Shown piece by piece: positions 1-10,715 of a DNA stretch of 64,000 nucleotides. A program made the position numbers and the translations under genes. This DNA is from Corynebacterium vitaeruminis DSM 20294. GTDB taxonomy: Bacteria; Actinomycetota; Actinomycetes; Mycobacteriales; Mycobacteriaceae. The stretch's first letter is position 1, and each line of letters begins with the position of its first letter. The notes below the pieces were generated by a model. The model saw only the letters and a list, made by a program, of their open reading frames with translations, was not told the origin of the DNA and made no database searches. Location of the stretch: NCBI RefSeq assembly GCF_000550805.1, contig NZ_CP004353.1:1736001-1800000 (forward strand). The letters are read 5' to 3'.

Positions 1-1238
1 AGCCCCACGGCCTCCATGTGGTGCGTGCCGGGGAAGGCGTTGAACAGCGCGAGCCTCTCAAGCTCGTATCCACGTTCGGTCCAGGTGCGCGCGTCCCTCG
101 CGAAGGTCGCCGGATCGCATCCGATGTGGATGACCGCCTGGGGACCGCTGGCGGCGACCGCCTCGATCACGGCGGCGCCAGCCCCGACACGAGGCGGGTC
201 GAGCACTACGACGTCCGCCTCGGGTAGCTGGTCGAGCGCGCCCTCCACGGTCGATGAGTGGAATACGACGCGGTCGGCGAGCCCGCCGGCTGCCGCGGCG
301 GAGAAGGCCTTTCGTCCCGCCTTCGCAGCCTGCGGCGAGGTCTCCACGGAATGGACCAGCGAACCGGTGCCGAGGCCTTCAAGGATGGCCGGGGCGAACG
401 CACCCACACCGCCGTAGAGGTCCCAGCCCACCGCGTGGTCTCCTCGCCGGGGGCTGATCTCAGCCTGGGAAATCCACTCGGCGATCAGCCGCGAATACGC
501 CTCCGGGGCTTTTATGTGCGCCTGCCAGAAGGAGGCGGCGGGCAGCTCGAAGCGCACGCCGCCGACGGTCTGGGCGGCGAGGCCGCTTCCCTCGACGACC
601 TTGGTCACCTTCTCGTTGCGGCGGCCACGCGGCGCGCGACGCACCTCGACCACGTGCCGGGCGCCTTCGTCGTCGCGCACGACCACGACCTCGCTGCCCG
701 GGGTGAACTCCCGCGCGCCCTCGCCGACGATACCGTCGAGAAGCCCGTCGACGGCCTGCGTGCACGCGCGGTCCGTGACGATCTCGTTCGATTCCGACTT
801 GCGCGTTCCGGCGTGCCCTTGCTTATCGACGCCAAGGCGAACGCGGGTGCGCCACCCCGAAGAAGGCTCAAGGTCGATGGCCTCGATCTCGGGGAAAGCC
901 TCCAGACGGCTTAGGCGGCGGAGCTGGTCCTCCAGGATCGAACGCTTGAGCTCCAGCTCGCGGGCCGGATCGACGATGCCGAAGTCGCAGCAGCCTCCCC
1001 CCGCGGCCGCCGCGGGGCAACGCTCTGCCACGCGCATGGGCGACGGCGTGTCGATGCGCAGCGCCCTGCCGCGGGCGAAGCTCTTCTTCGACTCGGTGAT
1101 CTCGGCGACCAGGTCGTCGCCGGGCAGTCCGCCGCGCACGAAGACTACCTTGCCGTCGTCGAGGGCGATTCCCTCGCCCCCGTGCGCGATCCTCTCGATG
1201 TGGAGCGCGACCTGCTGGCCCTTTTGCACTGCTGGCAC
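1..1238 (-). CDS. TrmA/RlmD-type RNA m5U methyltransferase, 3' end cut by window
   Basis: SAM-dependent (uracil-C5) RNA methyltransferase of the TrmA/RlmCD family, acting on tRNA or rRNA in the cytoplasm. Translating the minus strand gives an N-terminal TRAM-like RNA-binding domain (about residues 4-60), a cysteine-rich stretch near residue 85 (CPAAAAGGGCCDFG), a SAM-binding segment (WDLYGGVGAFAP), the VLDPPR motif and the catalytic-cysteine motif IGCDPATFARD near residue 373. The last visible residues, HHMEAVGL, match the family C-terminus (usually HVE-V-L), so only a few codons are missing. I chose the GTG at 1238, which overlaps the stop of the upstream DUF3159 gene by one base (TAGTG); an in-frame GTG at 1229 is the alternative. 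Which RNA position is modified cannot be read from sequence. Confidence 0.85.
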   Translation of the reverse strand, partial: MPAVQKGQQVALHIERIAHGGEGIALDDGKVVFVRGGLPGDDLVAEITESKKSFARGRALRIDTPSPMRVAERCPAAAAGGGCCDFGIVDPARELELKRSILEDQLRRLSRLEAFPEIEAIDLEPSSGWRTRVRLGVDKQGHAGTRKSESNEIVTDRACTQAVDGLLDGIVGEGAREFTPGSEVVVVRDDEGARHVVEVRRAPRGRRNEKVTKVVEGSGLAAQTVGGVRFELPAASFWQAHIKAPEAYSRLIAEWISQAEISPRRGDHAVGWDLYGGVGAFAPAILEGLGTGSLVHSVETSPQAAKAGRKAFSAAAAGGLADRVVFHSSTVEGALDQLPEADVVVLDPPRVGAGAAVIEAVAASGPQAVIHIGCDPATFARDARTWTERGYELERLALFNAFPGTHHMEAVG

Positions 1239-1969
1239 TAGTGATCGTGGCCTTTCGTTTCTTGCTGAGGCGATTCGAGTTCGACCGCCGTGGGTTCACC
1301 GCTGCCCGGTTCTTCGGCTTCGGGCTCGAGGTAGGAGTGGGCTCGCCGAACCATGAGGACAGTGTATAGCGTAACCACGCCCGTCAGCGGCCACCCCATG
1401 AGCATGCGGGCGAGCCACAGGCTGGTCGTGTCGTCGGCGTTGTAGAGCCAATTCTGCACGAAGAACCGCGCCAAGAACGCGATTCCCCAGCCGACCGTGG
1501 CATAGGCATACGCCTTGCGGGCTGGCGCCACCGAGCGCCACCTCATCCCGTCGCCGTTGATGCCCTTCCAGATGACGCCCACGAGCGGCCACCGGACCAA
1601 GACGGAGGCGAAGAATGCGACGCCGTAGAGCAGCGACATCCAGATTCCGTACAGGAAGTAGCCCTTCACGTCGCCGGTGAGCCAGGCGATGGCCACGCAG
1701 ATGGCCACGCCGACCAGCCCGGAGACGGCCGGCTGCACATTCTCTTTCCGAGCAATCCGCCACACGAAGATGGCCAACGCGAGCCCGAGCGAGGCGACGA
1801 TCGCGCCCACCAGCCCCCACGCCTTGTTCGCGGGAACGAAGACCAGGATGGGGAGCGTGCTGGACACCAGCCCGCTGAGCCCGCCCATCTGGTCGAGCAG
1901 GCTGGGAGCGTCCTCGTCTTCGGAGGGCTCGGCGCTTCGCAGGGGCTCCATATTGTTATCGGTGGTCAC
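1238..1969 (-). CDS. DUF3159 integral membrane protein
   Basis: Conserved actinobacterial membrane protein of 243 aa, function unknown. An acidic cytosolic N-terminus of about 30 residues is followed by roughly six hydrophobic segments, starting with LSGLVSSTLPILVFVPANKAWGL, which is typical of DUF3159. The start is a GTG seven bases after the stop of the DUF3710 gene, and its own stop overlaps the start of the RNA methyltransferase gene, so the three genes look like one transcription unit. The gene neighbourhood (dut, DUF3710, DUF3159) is conserved in Corynebacteriales but gives no direct functional clue. Confidence 0.85.
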   Translation of the reverse strand: MTTDNNMEPLRSAEPSEDEDAPSLLDQMGGLSGLVSSTLPILVFVPANKAWGLVGAIVASLGLALAIFVWRIARKENVQPAVSGLVGVAICVAIAWLTGDVKGYFLYGIWMSLLYGVAFFASVLVRWPLVGVIWKGINGDGMRWRSVAPARKAYAYATVGWGIAFLARFFVQNWLYNADDTTSLWLARMLMGWPLTGVVTLYTVLMVRRAHSYLEPEAEEPGSGEPTAVELESPQQETKGHDH

Positions 1970-1976
1970 TAGGCTG

Positions 1977-2756
1977 CTACTCGGTTTCCTTCGCGGGCTG
2001 GATGGTGGCTTGGGGCGAGGCGGCCTGGGCCGCCTGCTGGCGGCGCTGCATCTCCGCCTGGACTTGCTCGGCCAGCGGCTGCGGCAGAGCGACGGGCAGC
2101 GAGGTTCCCGCGAGGATGGGGTCGTCGTTGCGGTAGACGAAGGTGCGGGCGGTGATCTCGCGGGCGAGCGCGGTCATCTCCTCGGTGCTTTCCTTCGGGC
2201 AGGCGACTGTCATGCGCAGCATCCAGCGCGGCCCGTCGACGCCGATGATGCGCACGACACCGCCGCCGTCCTGCATGCTTCCCACGACCTCGCGGCCCCA
2301 GGGGCCGTGCTGGACCTCGACGTCGAGGCCGTCGTTGCGCATGGAGGCTGCGATGTCCTTCGTGGCCTCGCGCCACTGCCCCTTGGAAGCGGGTGCTGCG
2401 AAGGCCACCGGGGTCACGCGACCGTAGGGGGTGAGGATGTGGAGCATCTTCGGGCCCTCCGGACCCATCTCCACTTGGACCTCGGAGCCGTGCGGGAGCG
2501 GGATGACGACTGAGCCGAGGTTCAAGACGCCGGTGCCGAAATCGCTGAAGTCGAAGCTATTGAAGTCGACGCTGCGCCCGTCGAAGGGACCGGTATCGCC
2601 ACCGACGGCGTCGTGGTCCGGGTCCTGGTCCGCGTCGTCGTCGAGGTCCACGTCAGAAGACTCATAAGCGGCGCCGACGCCGAGCTGGGTTTCCTCGGCG
2701 GGTGCTTCTGGCTCCTCGGCGTTCTTGTTCTTGCGTCCAAAAGGCCATACAGCCAT
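1977..2756 (-). CDS. DUF3710 protein
   Basis: Soluble protein of 259 aa. The N-terminus MAVWPFGRKNK is basic, then comes an acidic low-complexity stretch (about residues 30-55, Asp-rich), then the DUF3710 domain and a Gln/Ala-rich tail. I chose the ATG at 2756 because AAGGAG lies six bases upstream; the reading frame is open further upstream but only as an antisense shadow of dut. It lies between dut and the DUF3159 gene on the same strand, 71 bases after dut. Function unknown. Confidence 0.85.
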   Translation of the reverse strand: MAVWPFGRKNKNAEEPEAPAEETQLGVGAAYESSDVDLDDDADQDPDHDAVGGDTGPFDGRSVDFNSFDFSDFGTGVLNLGSVVIPLPHGSEVQVEMGPEGPKMLHILTPYGRVTPVAFAAPASKGQWREATKDIAASMRNDGLDVEVQHGPWGREVVGSMQDGGGVVRIIGVDGPRWMLRMTVACPKESTEEMTALAREITARTFVYRNDDPILAGTSLPVALPQPLAEQVQAEMQRRQQAAQAASPQATIQPAKETE

Positions 2757-2827
2757 GTGATTCTCCTTGGTACTTCGGTCGTCCCCAGCGGTGGGGAGCG
2801 CACTCATTCCTGATTCTACGTGGCGGG

Positions 2828-3289
2828 TCAGTTGATGCCCGTCGAACCGTGCCCCGAAGCGCCGCGCACAGTCTCGTCGAGCTCGTCGACCTCCACGAAG
2901 TCGAACAGCTCTACCTTCTGCACCACCAGCTGGGCGATCCGCTCGCCCTTCTCGATCGTGATCGGCACCGAGGGGTCGAGGTTGATGAGGCACACCTTGA
3001 GCTCGCCACGGTAGTCGGCGTCGATGGTGCCGGGGGCGTTGACGATGCTGAGCCCCTCCTTCCATGCCCGCCCGGAGCGGGGGTGCACCAGCCCGACCGT
3101 GCCCAGCGGCAGGGCGATCGCGATGCCAGTTCCGACCAGCACCCGCTGCCCCGGCTCGATGGTGACGGACTCCGTCGAGCACAGGTCCACGCCTGCGTCC
3201 CCGCGGTGCGCGCGGACGGGGATCACCGCGTCCTCGCTCAGCCTGCGGATTCGAATCGGCGGCATGGTGGTCAGGTCAGCCTCGTTCAT
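2828..3289 (-). CDS. dut: deoxyuridine 5'-triphosphate nucleotidohydrolase
   Basis: Trimeric dUTPase that hydrolyses dUTP to dUMP and pyrophosphate, keeping uracil out of DNA and supplying dUMP to thymidylate synthesis. At 153 aa it has the five family motifs in order: [10 protein letters not shown] (motif 1), HPRSGRAWK (2), [10 protein letters not shown] (3, with the catalytic Asp), ERIAQLV (4) and the C-terminal P-loop-like [10 protein letters not shown] (5). The ATG at 3289 follows GAAGGGAC at good spacing; an upstream in-frame start would add a non-conserved extension. Divergent from the DUF3093 gene. Confidence 0.95.
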   Translation of the reverse strand: MNEADLTTMPPIRIRRLSEDAVIPVRAHRGDAGVDLCSTESVTIEPGQRVLVGTGIAIALPLGTVGLVHPRSGRAWKEGLSIVNAPGTIDADYRGELKVCLINLDPSVPITIEKGERIAQLVVQKVELFDFVEVDELDETVRGASGHGSTGIN

Positions 3290-3415
3290 CGTTGTCCCTT
3301 CTATGAAGTATGGAATTGCGGCGGGGCGCGGTTGACCCCGATCGTGGCTCTCCATCTTAAGTAGCCCCTTCCCCGTTACCCGAAAGTTGCACCCCGTGAG
3401 TTAAGATGGTGACTC

Positions 3416-3904
3416 GTGACGAATGCGAATGACGGGCAGAGCAAGATCCTCTACAGCGAGCGCCAATGGATCCCATGGTACTGGTGGGTCGCCGCCGCAA
3501 TTGTCGTCGCACTGCTCACCGCGCAGTTCGCGATGAATCGTTCGGAGTATTGGCTGTACGGCCCGGCCATTATCCTGAGCATCGTCGCGGTCTGGATCCT
3601 GTACTCGATGTCCAAGACCCAGATCCGAGTCGAGGAGGATCCCGACGGCGTGCGCTGGCTCGTCTCCGGGCAGGCCAACCTGCCCAACAGCGTGGTCGAC
3701 CGCGTGCTGGCGGTTCCGGCTTCCGCGAAGCGCAATGCGATGGGCCGCCAGCTCGATCCCGCCGCCTACGTCATCTCGCACTCGTGGATCAAGGAGATGG
3801 CCATGATCGTCCTCGACGACCCCGACGATCCCACCCCCTACTGGCTGGTGGGTTCCAAAGATCCCCAGGCCCTCCTCAAGGCCTTCTTCCCCCAGGTGAA
3901 ATAG
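3416..3904 (+). CDS. DUF3093 membrane protein
   Basis: Protein of 162 aa with two adjacent transmembrane segments near the N-terminus (WYWWVAAAIVVALLTAQFAM and the YGPAIILSIVAVWILYSM region) followed by a soluble domain of about 100 residues, matching DUF3093. Function unknown. GTG start; a TAAGAT -10-like hexamer ends eight bases before it, so the mRNA may be leaderless. It converges on the DUF4193 gene with a shared hairpin between them. Confidence 0.85.
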   Translation: MTNANDGQSKILYSERQWIPWYWWVAAAIVVALLTAQFAMNRSEYWLYGPAIILSIVAVWILYSMSKTQIRVEEDPDGVRWLVSGQANLPNSVVDRVLAVPASAKRNAMGRQLDPAAYVISHSWIKEMAMIVLDDPDDPTPYWLVGSKDPQALLKAFFPQVK

Positions 3905-3906
3905 AA

Positions 3907-3934
3907 AAACTGCCGCGGCGTGCCGCGGCAGTTT
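3907..3934. terminator. bidirectional terminator hairpin
   Basis: Perfect 12-bp stem (AAACTGCCGCGG with its complement) and a four-base CGTG loop, with A/T runs on both sides. It lies between the convergent DUF3093 and DUF4193 genes. Confidence 0.85.
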
Positions 3935-3959
3935 CTTGCTTCAGGGCCCTCAACGCCTC

Positions 3960-4253
3960 TTAGGCGCAGTCGAGGCAGACGAGCGAGCCGTCGGGCTCGG
4001 TGTGCGAGATGCGGTTGCGCTTTTGCACCAGGAAGCAGACGGAGCAGGTGAACTCGTCGGAGCGGCGCGGCACCACGGTCACGTCCAGCTCCTCGCCGGA
4101 CAGGTCCATCGTGGGAAGCTCGAAGGGCTCGACGATCTCCCCGTCATCGTCGATGTCGTTCTTAGACGTCTCGGCAGCCTTCAGGCCCTCGAGCGAATCG
4201 GTTTCAAGCTCGTCTTCAACTCGACGGCGGGGTGCATCGTAATCAGTTGCCAT
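3960..4253 (-). CDS. DUF4193 zinc-ribbon-like small protein
   Basis: Small acidic protein of 97 aa. The C-terminal third holds two cysteine pairs, CSVC and CLDC, spaced like a zinc ribbon; a PRRRVEDELETDSLEGLKA segment near the N-terminus is typical of the actinobacterial DUF4193 family. The start ATG at 4253 has AAAGGAG upstream. It is probably a transcription- or RNA-associated small protein by analogy to other zinc ribbons, but no function is established and I infer none. Confidence 0.8.
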   Translation of the reverse strand: MATDYDAPRRRVEDELETDSLEGLKAAETSKNDIDDDGEIVEPFELPTMDLSGEELDVTVVPRRSDEFTCSVCFLVQKRNRISHTEPDGSLVCLDCA

Positions 4254-4403
4254 GATGCTGCTCCTTTTGGGGAATTCGGGAAGCACGGTGGGGACAGGCC
4301 TCAACGCGAAGCGTGTTGTTTTTCTCGTGGCGCATATTAAAGCAGAAAACTCAAAAAGTCACTCTCACACACCGTGCCCCCGCGGCGGGGGTAAGGAAGG
4401 CCC

Positions 4404-5303
4404 CTAGCCAGCCTCGAGCGTAGACAGGGATAGCTCCTGCGGGATCTCCCCCATGAGCTTGGAAAAGTCCTCCGCTATCCGGGGCCCGCAGGCCCACAAA
4501 AGGTTGGCGTCGTCGCCGCTTTGGGAGAGCGCGGGGGCAACGGCAACGGCACCCGACTCGCGCGCGATGAGCAGGCCAGCGGCGAAGTCCCAGGCGTTGA
4601 GCGCGTGCTCGTAGTAGGCATCCAGCCGACCCGTCGCTACGGCGCACAGGTCGAGCGCCGCGCTGCCCATGCGCCGGATGTCGCGCACGGTGGGCAAGAT
4701 CGACTGCAGGATCTTTGCCTGCGCTTGCCGGCGCAACGCGGCGTAGCTAAATCCGGTGCCCACCAGCGTGGTCTGGAGGGTGTCCTCCTGGCTCGCCTGA
4801 AGCCGCCGCGGCTCGGCACCCTCCCCGAGCAGGTAGGCGCCCTGCCCCCTGGCGGCGACGTAGAGCTCCCTCGTGGCCACGTTGATGACGCACCCGGAGA
4901 CCACCTCGCCGTCGCGGGCCGCCGCGATGGAGACCGCGTAGTTGGGGTGGCCATAGATGAAGTTGACGGTGCCGTCGATGGGGTCAACGATCCAGGTGAT
5001 CCCGCTGATAGAGCTCGCGGCCGAACCCTCCTCGCCGATGAGCCCGTCCTGCGGGCGGGCCTCCTTGATCTTCTCGGTGATGAGGTCCTCGGCCAGCGAA
5101 TCCACCACCGTGACCGGATCCTCGAGGGAGGACTTGGACTGCGAGAAGTCGCGGAGATCCCCCAGCTCGCGGCGCTTGTCCTGGATGACCTCCGCGACGT
5201 GGGCGGCGATGCCAATGGACAGCGAAAGAAGCTCGGCGGATTCGTCGGTGGACTGCTGGTCGCCGTCGGCGAGGAACGGCGGAAGAATGAACGAGTGCTC
5301 CAT
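4404..5303 (-). CDS. suhB: inositol monophosphatase family protein
   Basis: Mg-dependent phosphatase of the inositol monophosphatase superfamily (299 aa). Visible motifs: metal-binding [17 protein letters not shown] (motif A, DPIDGT) and [16 protein letters not shown] (motif B, WD..AG). It likely dephosphorylates inositol-1-phosphate for mycothiol or phosphatidylinositol synthesis, although SuhB-type enzymes may have other substrates. The N-terminus is about 25 residues longer than the core family. The chosen ATG at 5303 has only a poorly spaced G-run upstream, so the start is uncertain. Divergent from ppgK, as in C. glutamicum. Confidence 0.85.
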   Translation of the reverse strand: MEHSFILPPFLADGDQQSTDESAELLSLSIGIAAHVAEVIQDKRRELGDLRDFSQSKSSLEDPVTVVDSLAEDLITEKIKEARPQDGLIGEEGSAASSISGITWIVDPIDGTVNFIYGHPNYAVSIAAARDGEVVSGCVINVATRELYVAARGQGAYLLGEGAEPRRLQASQEDTLQTTLVGTGFSYAALRRQAQAKILQSILPTVRDIRRMGSAALDLCAVATGRLDAYYEHALNAWDFAAGLLIARESGAVAVAPALSQSGDDANLLWACGPRIAEDFSKLMGEIPQELSLSTLEAG

Positions 5304-5419
5304 GCCCCCATTATGGTCGCAATCAGGCAGGTTACGCAGTGCTCCCGATCCGCCGAGAACGAAAACACGCATGCCCGAGTGCAAACGACGGCCGCAAAAT
5401 CCGGTTATGCTCTAGTGTT

Positions 5420-6172
5420 ATGACACGCATTGGTTTTGGAATCGATGTGGGCGGCTCTGGAATCAAGGGTGCCCGCGTCGACCTTGAGTCCGGAGAGTTC
5501 ATCGGCGACCGCATCAAGATCGCAACGCCCCAGCCTGCAACGCCTGAGGCCGTCGCCGACACCATCGCCGAGATCCTTCGCATCGCGGAGTGGAACGGTC
5601 CCGTCGGGATCACCCTTCCGTCGGTGATCAAGAACCAAATCGCCCTCTCGGCCGCGAACATCGACAAGTCGTGGATCGACACCGACGTGCAGGCGCTTTT
5701 CACAGAGCACATCGGCGAGCGCGAGTACAGCGTGCTTAACGACGCTGACGCGGCCGGCCTCGCGGAAGTCGCCTACGGCGACCCGCGCGCAAAGGAGGGC
5801 GTGGCCATCCTGCTCACCCTCGGCACCGGCATCGGCTCCGCCTTCTTGGTCGGCGGCACGCTCTTTCCCAACACCGAGCTGGGGCACCTCATCGTCGACG
5901 GCAAGGAGGCGGAGAAGTACGCCTCCTCCGCCGCCAAGGACCGCGAAGAGCTGAGCTTTAGCCAGTGGGCCAAGCGCGTCTCCAAGATCCTCAAGGAGTA
6001 CGAGCGCCTGTTCTGGCCGTCGCTGTTCATCGTGGGCGGCGGCATTTCCCGAAAGGCCGACAAGTGGGTGCCCAAGCTCACCAACGACACCCCGGTCGTG
6101 CCCGCGCAGCTTCGCAACCGCGCTGGCATCGTCGGCGCGGCGATGGCCGCGGAGTCGGGTATCAAGCCGTAG
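5420..6172 (+). CDS. ppgK: polyphosphate glucokinase
   Basis: ROK-family glucokinase (250 aa) that phosphorylates glucose with polyphosphate, and often ATP, giving a PTS-independent entry to glycolysis. The N-terminal phosphate-binding motif [15 protein letters not shown], the segment [12 protein letters not shown] and the [10 protein letters not shown] motif identify it; length fits PpgK. The ATG at 5420 lies eight bases after a TATGCT -10-like element (5406-5411), so translation may start at or near the mRNA 5' end. The final Pro codon and stop form the beginning of a dispersed repeat. Immediately upstream of sigA. Confidence 0.9.
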   Translation: MTRIGFGIDVGGSGIKGARVDLESGEFIGDRIKIATPQPATPEAVADTIAEILRIAEWNGPVGITLPSVIKNQIALSAANIDKSWIDTDVQALFTEHIGEREYSVLNDADAAGLAEVAYGDPRAKEGVAILLTLGTGIGSAFLVGGTLFPNTELGHLIVDGKEAEKYASSAAKDREELSFSQWAKRVSKILKEYERLFWPSLFIVGGGISRKADKWVPKLTNDTPVVPAQLRNRAGIVGAAMAAESGIKP

Positions 6173-6199
6173 GCGTCGGAAAGCGGAATAAAAAACGCG
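6167..6199 (+). repeat. dispersed repeat, copy A
   Basis: Begins with CCGTAGGCGTCG and continues with an AAAGCGG then A-rich segment ending ACGC. It is 29/33 identical to the copy at 56435-56467 and shares its first 20 bases with copies at 30357 and 41461 (reverse). It includes the ppgK stop codon. Confidence 0.6.
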
Positions 6200-6479
6200 C
6201 TCGCTGCGTACTTGTAGAGGCAGGTATGCAGAGGTCGACGCGACCGCAATTTGCCGAATGTTTTATAATGGCACTTTGTTTGCACACCAGTTAGACTGGC
6301 CGACTCCCTGCCTGAGCCCATGATTCGCGCCGCAGCGCGCGCGTGACCTCGGCTTTTGGGATTCGGTGGTGGAAGCGGAAGCAGCACCACAATCGTGTTT
6401 CCGCGTTGACGGGATCCCCTCTTTCCAAGGGGCATCCGGTCAAACATATTTGTTTTACTCTTAAGGCGAAAGGGCATTC
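6173..6479 (+). promoter_or_regulatory. ppgK-sigA intergenic region with sigA promoter
   Basis: This 307-base spacer contains the end of the dispersed repeat and a perfect TATAAT hexamer at 6264-6269 with no good -35, a plausible housekeeping promoter giving a sigA leader of about 200 bases. The leader is G-rich with repeated GGAAGC units near 6365-6390. A GAAAGG ribosome binding site lies eight bases before the sigA GTG. No small gene is visible here. Confidence 0.55.
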
Positions 6480-8027
<1,548 letters not shown>

Positions 8028-8033
8028 CGCGCG

Positions 8034-8079
8034 AAAAAGGGGCCTCCCCGGGAAGTTTTACCCGGGGAGGCCCCTTTTT
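8034..8079 (+). terminator. sigA terminator
   Basis: Perfect 19-bp inverted repeat AAAAAGGGGCCTCCCCGGG with an eight-base loop and a T run, a strong intrinsic terminator usable in both directions. Confidence 0.9.
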
Positions 8080-8151
8080 GGTGTCTCGGCCTGGGGCGGC
8101 GGATTTCTGGGGCTGAGATGCGTTCCCAGCCTCGGCCCTCCTACCCCGCGC

Positions 8152-9861
8152 TTACCAGCGGCGCAGGTAGTCGATGCGGGCGCGCAGCTGCTCGGCCGAG
8201 CACATCGCCGTGGGCGGGCCGCCGCACTTCTGACGCACCTCAGTGTGGATGGCGCCGTGGGGGCGGCCGGTGCGCGAGGCCGTGATCGACACGAGCGCGT
8301 TGAGCTCCTTGCGCAGCTGCGGGATCTCTTGGCTGGCCACCCGGTTCTGGGCGTCCTTGGTCCCCTGCGCCTTGCGCGCGGCCTCCTCCTTGCGGCGCCG
8401 TTCCTTCTCCGCGGCCTCGCGGGCGTCGAGCTGTTCGGTCTGGCGCTTGCGCAGGAGCGTGCGCATCTGATCGGCGTCGAGCAGGCCCGGAAGACCGAGG
8501 TAGTCGGCCTCCTCGGCGGAGCCCGCCACGGTGGCGGTGCCGTACTGGGAGCCGTCGTAGATGAGCGAGTCCAGCTCGGCCTCGGCGCCGATGGACTCGT
8601 AGCTTTTCAGGTCATCCTTCTCGGTCTCCTGCTTGTTCGCCTGCTCTAGGAGCTCGTCGTCCCAGCCCTCCTTGGGCCGATCGGGTTTGCCGAGGACGTG
8701 GTCGCGGGAGGTCTCCAGCCTGGCCGCGAGGTCGAGGAGGACGGGCACCGACGGCAGAAACACCGAGGCGGTCTCTCCCCTCTTGCGCGAGCGCACGAAG
8801 CGGCCGATCGCCTGGGCGAAGAACAGCGGCGTCGAGTAGCTCGTGGCGTACACGCCCACGGCGAGGCGGGGGACGTCCACGCCCTCGGAGACCATGCGGA
8901 CGGCGACCATCCACTCGTCGTTGTTCTCGGAGAACTTCTCGATCCTTTCGGAGGCACCCGCCTCGTCGGAGAGGATCACCGACACGGGCGTGCTGGACAT
9001 CTTGCCCAGGATCCTCGCGTAGGCGCGCGCGGTGGTCTTGTCCGTGGCGATGACCAGCCCGCCTGCGTCCGGGATGTGCTTGCGCAGCTGCAGCAGGCGC
9101 GTGTGCGCCGCGCGCAGGACCGCGGGGATCCAATCGCCCTTCGGGTCGAGCGCGGTCTTCCACGCACGCGCGGTCTGCTCGGCGTTGAGCGGCTCGCCGA
9201 GGCGGGCGGCGTACTCCTCGCCAGCGCTCGTGCGCCAGCGTGCCTCGCCGGAGTAGGCCAGGAACACCACGGGGCGCACCACGCCGTCGGCCAACGCGTC
9301 CGAGTAGCCGTAGGTGTGATCCGAGCGCGAGACGAGGTGCCCCTCGCCGTCCTCCTCATAGCGGACGAACGGGATGGGCGAGTCGTCGGAGCGGAACGGG
9401 GTTCCGGTGAGGGCGAGCCGGCGCTCAGCGTCGGAGTATGCCTCGCGGATGCCGTCACCCCAGCTCTTGGCGTCGCCGCCGTGGTGGATCTCGTCCATGA
9501 TGACCAGCGTGCGCTTGGCCGTGGCCACGGCGCGGTGCTTGTACGGGTGCATGGCCACCTGGGCATAAGTGACCACGACACCGTGGTACTGCGGGTTCAC
9601 CGCGGCGCTGTTGGTGAAGTAGGGGTCAAGCGAGAGGCCGACGCGCGCGGCCGACGCCGCCCACTGCACCTTGAGGTGCTCCGTGGGGACGACGACGATC
9701 ACGCGGTCGACCGTCTTGTTTCCAACGAGCTCTGTAGCGACCCGCAACGCGAAGGTGGTCTTTCCCGCGCCGGGGGTGGCCACGGCGAGGAAGTCCTTCG
9801 GGTTTGTCATCAGGTATTTCGTGAGCGCCTTGCGCTGCCAGGCGCGAAGGTCCGAGCTCAC
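8152..9861 (-). CDS. SF2 DEAD/DEAH-box helicase
   Basis: Superfamily II helicase or translocase of 569 aa. Motifs: Q-like LRAWQRKAL, Walker A TPGAGKTT, motif II DEIHH, motif III ALTGTPFRSD, motif V MVSEGVDVPRL and motif VI QAIGRFVRS. This layout resembles RadD/SSL2-type enzymes acting on DNA. The C-terminal 150 residues contain a Glu/Lys/Arg-rich coiled coil (DAREAAEKERRRKEEA) and a small conserved end domain. GTG start overlapping the DUF3039 stop by four bases (GTGA), implying translational coupling. Its specific substrate is unknown. Confidence 0.88.
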   Translation of the reverse strand: MSSDLRAWQRKALTKYLMTNPKDFLAVATPGAGKTTFALRVATELVGNKTVDRVIVVVPTEHLKVQWAASAARVGLSLDPYFTNSAAVNPQYHGVVVTYAQVAMHPYKHRAVATAKRTLVIMDEIHHGGDAKSWGDGIREAYSDAERRLALTGTPFRSDDSPIPFVRYEEDGEGHLVSRSDHTYGYSDALADGVVRPVVFLAYSGEARWRTSAGEEYAARLGEPLNAEQTARAWKTALDPKGDWIPAVLRAAHTRLLQLRKHIPDAGGLVIATDKTTARAYARILGKMSSTPVSVILSDEAGASERIEKFSENNDEWMVAVRMVSEGVDVPRLAVGVYATSYSTPLFFAQAIGRFVRSRKRGETASVFLPSVPVLLDLAARLETSRDHVLGKPDRPKEGWDDELLEQANKQETEKDDLKSYESIGAEAELDSLIYDGSQYGTATVAGSAEEADYLGLPGLLDADQMRTLLRKRQTEQLDAREAAEKERRRKEEAARKAQGTKDAQNRVASQEIPQLRKELNALVSITASRTGRPHGAIHTEVRQKCGGPPTAMCSAEQLRARIDYLRRW

Positions 9862-10097
9862 TTCTTACGCAGTCCCTTATAGATCCGCTCGCAATCGGGG
9901 CACACGGGGGAGCCGGGCTTGGCCTGCTTGGTCACGGGGAACGTCTCCCCGCACAGGGCGACAACCATGCGCCCGGAGACCGCGGACTCGACGATCTGAT
10001 TCTTCTTCACATAGTGAAAGAACTTGGGGGTGTCATCCCCCGTGAGGTTATCTTCCCTCACATCTGGGCGTTCAATAGTCTTCGTCGTCGTACTCAC
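9858..10097 (-). CDS. DUF3039 small zinc-binding protein
   Basis: Protein of 79 aa. A CG-E segment and CPDCERIYKGL near the C-terminus with an upstream His (FFHYVKK) form a likely zinc site, typical of actinobacterial DUF3039. GTG start; a CATTAT hexamer sits seven bases before it, so a leaderless transcript is possible. Coupled to the downstream helicase by a GTGA overlap, which suggests related action, but the function is unknown. Confidence 0.8.
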   Translation of the reverse strand: MSTTTKTIERPDVREDNLTGDDTPKFFHYVKKNQIVESAVSGRMVVALCGETFPVTKQAKPGSPVCPDCERIYKGLRKK

Positions 10098-10103
10098 TTA
10101 ACC

Positions 10104-10109
10104 TATAAT
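10104..10109 (+). promoter_or_regulatory. -10 element for the DUF3099 gene
   Basis: Perfect TATAAT in the divergent spacer, about 48 bases before the DUF3099 start. No clear -35. Confidence 0.5.
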
Positions 10110-10157
10110 GCACCACTTCGATGACGAAAGCACGCAAAGGGGCTAACGTAATACAGC

Positions 10158-10661
10158 ATGGACTTCCACGACGAGCACACAGTTGAGCATGAGCCAGTTC
10201 ACACTAGTGATGCAACCAAGTCCTCCGTACCGCGCAATAAATTCCTCCGGTTCTTCAGCGCGCGCCGCGCGCACCTGATCACCGACGCCAAGCGCAGCCC
10301 CGAGCAAAACCTGCAGCACCGCGAGCACATGTACAAGTGGCTGCAGGGCTCCCGCGTCCCCTTCCTCCTCGCCTCCGGCGTGGCCTACATGTGGATGCAC
10401 AGCATCGTCTTGTCCGTCATCTTGTTCCTCATCTCTATCCCCCTGCCCTGGATCGCGGTGGTCGTGGCCAACGGTGTGGGCGAGCCGAAGGACCCGCGCT
10501 CCCCGGCGGTGTACAAGCCCGCCCTCAATCGTCAGATCATGGAGTACCAGCAACTCGGCGGTGCCCAGCGCGCCGCCCTCGCCGCGCCGCAGCAGCAAGA
10601 CCCCCAGGCCTTCAAGGGGCAGGTCATCGATCACGACGCCACCGACGATCACGGCGAGTAG
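10158..10661 (+). CDS. DUF3099 membrane protein
   Basis: Protein of 167 aa with the diagnostic segment HLITDAKRSPEQNLQHREHM followed by two transmembrane helices (about residues 70-85 and 88-108) and a polar C-terminal tail. The family is restricted to actinobacteria and uncharacterised. Divergent from DUF3039 and upstream of the methyltransferase gene on the same strand. Confidence 0.8.
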   Translation: MDFHDEHTVEHEPVHTSDATKSSVPRNKFLRFFSARRAHLITDAKRSPEQNLQHREHMYKWLQGSRVPFLLASGVAYMWMHSIVLSVILFLISIPLPWIAVVVANGVGEPKDPRSPAVYKPALNRQIMEYQQLGGAQRAALAAPQQQDPQAFKGQVIDHDATDDHGE

Positions 10662-10715
10662 CCTGCCGGGGCCTACGATTGGGCTCGCCCCGCCGCGCCG
10701 GTAGGATCGTCCACT

